Shown here piece after piece: positions 62,110 to 64,000 of a DNA stretch of 64,000 bases (its first letter is position 1; the number at the start of each line of letters is the position of its first letter). Below the pieces are notes generated by a model that did no database searches, was not told the DNA's origin, and saw only the letters and a program-made list of their open reading frames with translations. The translations under genes were made by a program, and so were the position numbers. The stretch is from Campylobacter sp. CN_NE2 (GTDB lineage Bacteria; Campylobacterota; Campylobacteria; Campylobacterales; Campylobacteraceae), in contig NZ_CP115608.1 of assembly GCF_027797465.1 (NCBI RefSeq), positions 682,001 through 746,000 on the forward strand, read 5' to 3'.

Positions 62110-63233
62110 TTTACAATCTTTTGGCTTGGACGGCTTGGATTTTATCCTTGCCGTTTATTTTTATTTTAAGCTTTAAATCAAAATACACAAAAAGCCTACC
62201 TGCTAGGTTTTTTTTATTTAAAAATCCCAAATTTGCACCTTGTGATATACATTTTCACGCTTGTAGCCTTGGCGAAGTAAATGCTATTTCAAATTTGGTA
62301 AGCAAATTTGAAAATGTCGCTATCACCACAACGACGGCGACAGGTTTTGCGGCGGCAAAAAAAATCACGCCAAATTCGCGTTTTTTGCCGTTTGAAAATT
62401 TGCTTCCTTTTTGGCTAGAAAAATCAAAAATTTGCGTTATTTTTGAAGCAGAACTTTGGCTAAATTTGGTTCGCTACGCAAAGAAAAACGGCTCTTTTGT
62501 CGTTTTATTAAATGCACGAATTTCTGATAATTCTTATAAAAATTATCTAAGATTTAAATTTTATTACAAGATGATTTTTGCAAATATTGATTTAGTTTTA
62601 GCTCAAAGCCAAACAGACGCCACTAGATTAGCCGAGCTTGGAGCGAAAAATATCCAAATTTGCGGAAATATAAAAAGTGCAAATTTAGCCAAGCCAAACA
62701 AAAATTATGCAAAATTTGATAAAAAACTAATCACAATCGCAAGCACTCATGAAGGCGAAGAAGAGCTGATTTTAGCGAATTTAATGCCACAAAGTGGTTG
62801 CAAATATATCCTTGCTCCACGCCACCCTGAACGATTTGAAAAAGTAGCTGGGATTTGCGAAAATTTTGCAAAAAAACATAATCTAAGTTTTGAAAAATTT
62901 AGCGAAAATTTAGGCTTGAAAAGCGATTTTATCGTCCTTGACACACTTGGCGAACTTATAAATTTTTACGCTATTTCAGATGCCGTGATTTTAGGCGGTA
63001 GTTTTGTGCCTAAAATCGGCGGACACAATCCGATAGAAATAGCACAATTTGGCGTTCCTATCGTAAGTGGCGAGTATTTTCATAACCAAAAAGCACTTTA
63101 TAATTTGGTTGAAAATTTGCAAATTTGCAAAGCCAGCGAAATAAATTCGCATTTAAAAAACCCAAAACCGACAAAAATCACGCAAATTTGTGATTTAGAA
63201 AAAATCATAAATTTATTAAAGGAAAAAATCTAA
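62106..63233 (+). CDS. waaA: 3-deoxy-D-manno-octulosonic acid transferase
   Basis: WaaA (KdtA) attaches Kdo to lipid A at the inner membrane, the first step of lipooligosaccharide core. The 375-residue protein starts at GTG 62106. It has an N-terminal hydrophobic anchor at residues 5-23. The catalytic Glu is in HACSLGEVNAIS, and the Glu/Lys-rich donor site with PRHPERFEK and GGSFVPKIGGHNPIEIAQFG is present. It is cotranslated with the zinc ribbon gene (GTGA overlap) and the RluA-type gene (TAATG). Confidence 0.96.
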   Translation: MIYNLLAWTAWILSLPFIFILSFKSKYTKSLPARFFLFKNPKFAPCDIHFHACSLGEVNAISNLVSKFENVAITTTTATGFAAAKKITPNSRFLPFENLLPFWLEKSKICVIFEAELWLNLVRYAKKNGSFVVLLNARISDNSYKNYLRFKFYYKMIFANIDLVLAQSQTDATRLAELGAKNIQICGNIKSANLAKPNKNYAKFDKKLITIASTHEGEEELILANLMPQSGCKYILAPRHPERFEKVAGICENFAKKHNLSFEKFSENLGLKSDFIVLDTLGELINFYAISDAVILGGSFVPKIGGHNPIEIAQFGVPIVSGEYFHNQKALYNLVENLQICKASEINSHLKNPKPTKITQICDLEKIINLLKEKI

Positions 63234-63982
63234 TGCAAGAAAAAGCTTATAAACTTTTGGCGATTCAAGAAAATATCTCAAACAACGAAGCAAAGGCTCT
63301 CATAGACGACGGACTTGTAAGTGCAAAGGGCGTTAAAATCAAAGTGGCAAGAGAGCTTATGAGCGAAAATACAAAATTCGTCGTGCAGAAAATAGCAAAG
63401 CCTGTGAAAATTTACGAAGATGAAAATTTAATCGCCGCAAATAAGCCAAACTTCGTAACCAGCGAGAGTTTAGAGAAAATTTTTAACGCAAATTTGTTAA
63501 ACCGACTTGACAAAGAGACAAGCGGTGTGATTTTGCTTTACAAAAATGACGAATTTAGGGAAATTGCGATAAAAGAGTTTAAAAATATGAAAGTCAAAAA
63601 GACCTATTTGGCGATTGTTAATGGGATTGTAAGCGAAGAGATCGTAATCGATAGTCCGATTTTAACGCTAAAAACTAAAACAGGAGCGATTTCGAAAATT
63701 TCAAAAGACGGCAAAACGGCGATTACGGAAGTTTTCCCGCTTATGGTAAGCGGTAAAAAATCGCTTGTAAAAATAAATATCCAAACAGGCAGAACTCATC
63801 AAATTCGCGTTCATTTAGCAAGCATTAATCACGCCGTAATCGGTGATGAAAAATATGGAAAAAATCGTAACAAAAGAATGTTTTTGCATGCTTATGAAAC
63901 CGAAATTTTGGGACTTAAATTTAAAGCAAATTTAGATAAAAGCTTTAACGAATTTGGCTTTGAAGTGCCAAAAAATATTTAA
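63233..63982 (+). CDS. RluA-family pseudouridine synthase
   Basis: This 249-residue enzyme converts uridine to pseudouridine in rRNA or tRNA. It has an N-terminal S4-like domain (about residues 1-55). The catalytic Asp is in LLNRLDKETSGVIL, then the family stretches KKTYLAIVNG and IQTGRTHQIRVHLASI. Which base it modifies is unclear, since RluA/RluC/RluD types share these motifs. It ends 18 bases before the window edge. It is coupled to waaA. Confidence 0.9.
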   Translation: MQEKAYKLLAIQENISNNEAKALIDDGLVSAKGVKIKVARELMSENTKFVVQKIAKPVKIYEDENLIAANKPNFVTSESLEKIFNANLLNRLDKETSGVILLYKNDEFREIAIKEFKNMKVKKTYLAIVNGIVSEEIVIDSPILTLKTKTGAISKISKDGKTAITEVFPLMVSGKKSLVKINIQTGRTHQIRVHLASINHAVIGDEKYGKNRNKRMFLHAYETEILGLKFKANLDKSFNEFGFEVPKNI

Positions 63983-64000
63983 TTCAATGAGTTTTAAGAT

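Overview
The window is an AT-rich, gene-dense piece of a Campylobacterota chromosome. It is most likely a Campylobacter outside the jejuni/coli pair: the proteins look like Campylobacter orthologues, intergenic gaps are short, and gene order matches blocks I remember from C. jejuni. These blocks are M23 peptidase-folC-lptE-leuS-secF-secD-yajC-lnt-sstT-metK-pepF-uvrD-truB-ispE-smpB-clpS-clpA-aat, then hemH-oxidoreductase-alaS-maf-pbpA, pdxA-pdxJ, and glnA followed by U32-purE-glyQ-Nif3-zinc ribbon-waaA-rluA. No insertion sequence, prophage, CRISPR array or rRNA is visible.

Layout. 1-7604 (minus): envelope and translation genes (M23 peptidase start, folC, lptE, leuS, DUF6394, secF, secD, yajC). 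7580-11215: lnt, a small secreted protein and two convergent glycosyltransferases. 11361-16435: sstT, metK, pepF and a small protein that resembles the ClpXP adaptor SspB. 16707-26906 (plus): helicase, truB, ispE, smpB, a TlpA-like lipoprotein, clpS, clpA, aat and ftsI. smpB, clpS, clpA, aat and the SspB-like gene make this a protein-tagging and degradation neighbourhood. 26938-35387: hemH, an oxidoreductase, a VirK/YbjX protein, alaS, a membrane protein, maf and a class A PBP. 35466-42261: dinB with an internal repeat expansion, pdxA, pdxJ, a Ppx/GppA-type protein, a DUF3137 protein and glnA.

42511-56069 is a selenium-formate module. It holds the YedE selenium transporter, selB, selA, the selenocysteine tRNA, selD and yedF, then formate dehydrogenase: fdhC, a polyferredoxin, a TorD-like chaperone, a 66-residue Tat peptide, fdhA with an in-frame UGA selenocysteine codon and SECIS-like hairpin, and fdhB. 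It contains the means to take up and activate selenium, charge the tRNA, decode UGA, and build the selenoenzyme that uses it. 56114-63982 returns to housekeeping genes: HisJ-type phosphatase, U32 protein, purE, an unknown membrane protein, glyQ, Nif3, zinc ribbon, waaA and an RluA synthase.

The most novel signal is a four-copy hairpin family (11291-11358, 14000-14079, 39489-39570, 40722-40821). Each copy starts a few bases after a stop codon, or on it, and points the same way as that gene. All four share an asymmetric internal loop (TAGC or TAGT on one side, TCGTC on the other) inside a GCC/GGC clamp, while the long stem changes sequence and stays paired. This is the pattern expected of a selected RNA structure. 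Other points are a G-quadruplex-capable GC-rich palindrome before uvrD, Asn/Ser-rich repeats built from AAATTC/AAATTT words in three conserved enzymes, and the absence of csrA from its usual place between truB and ispE.
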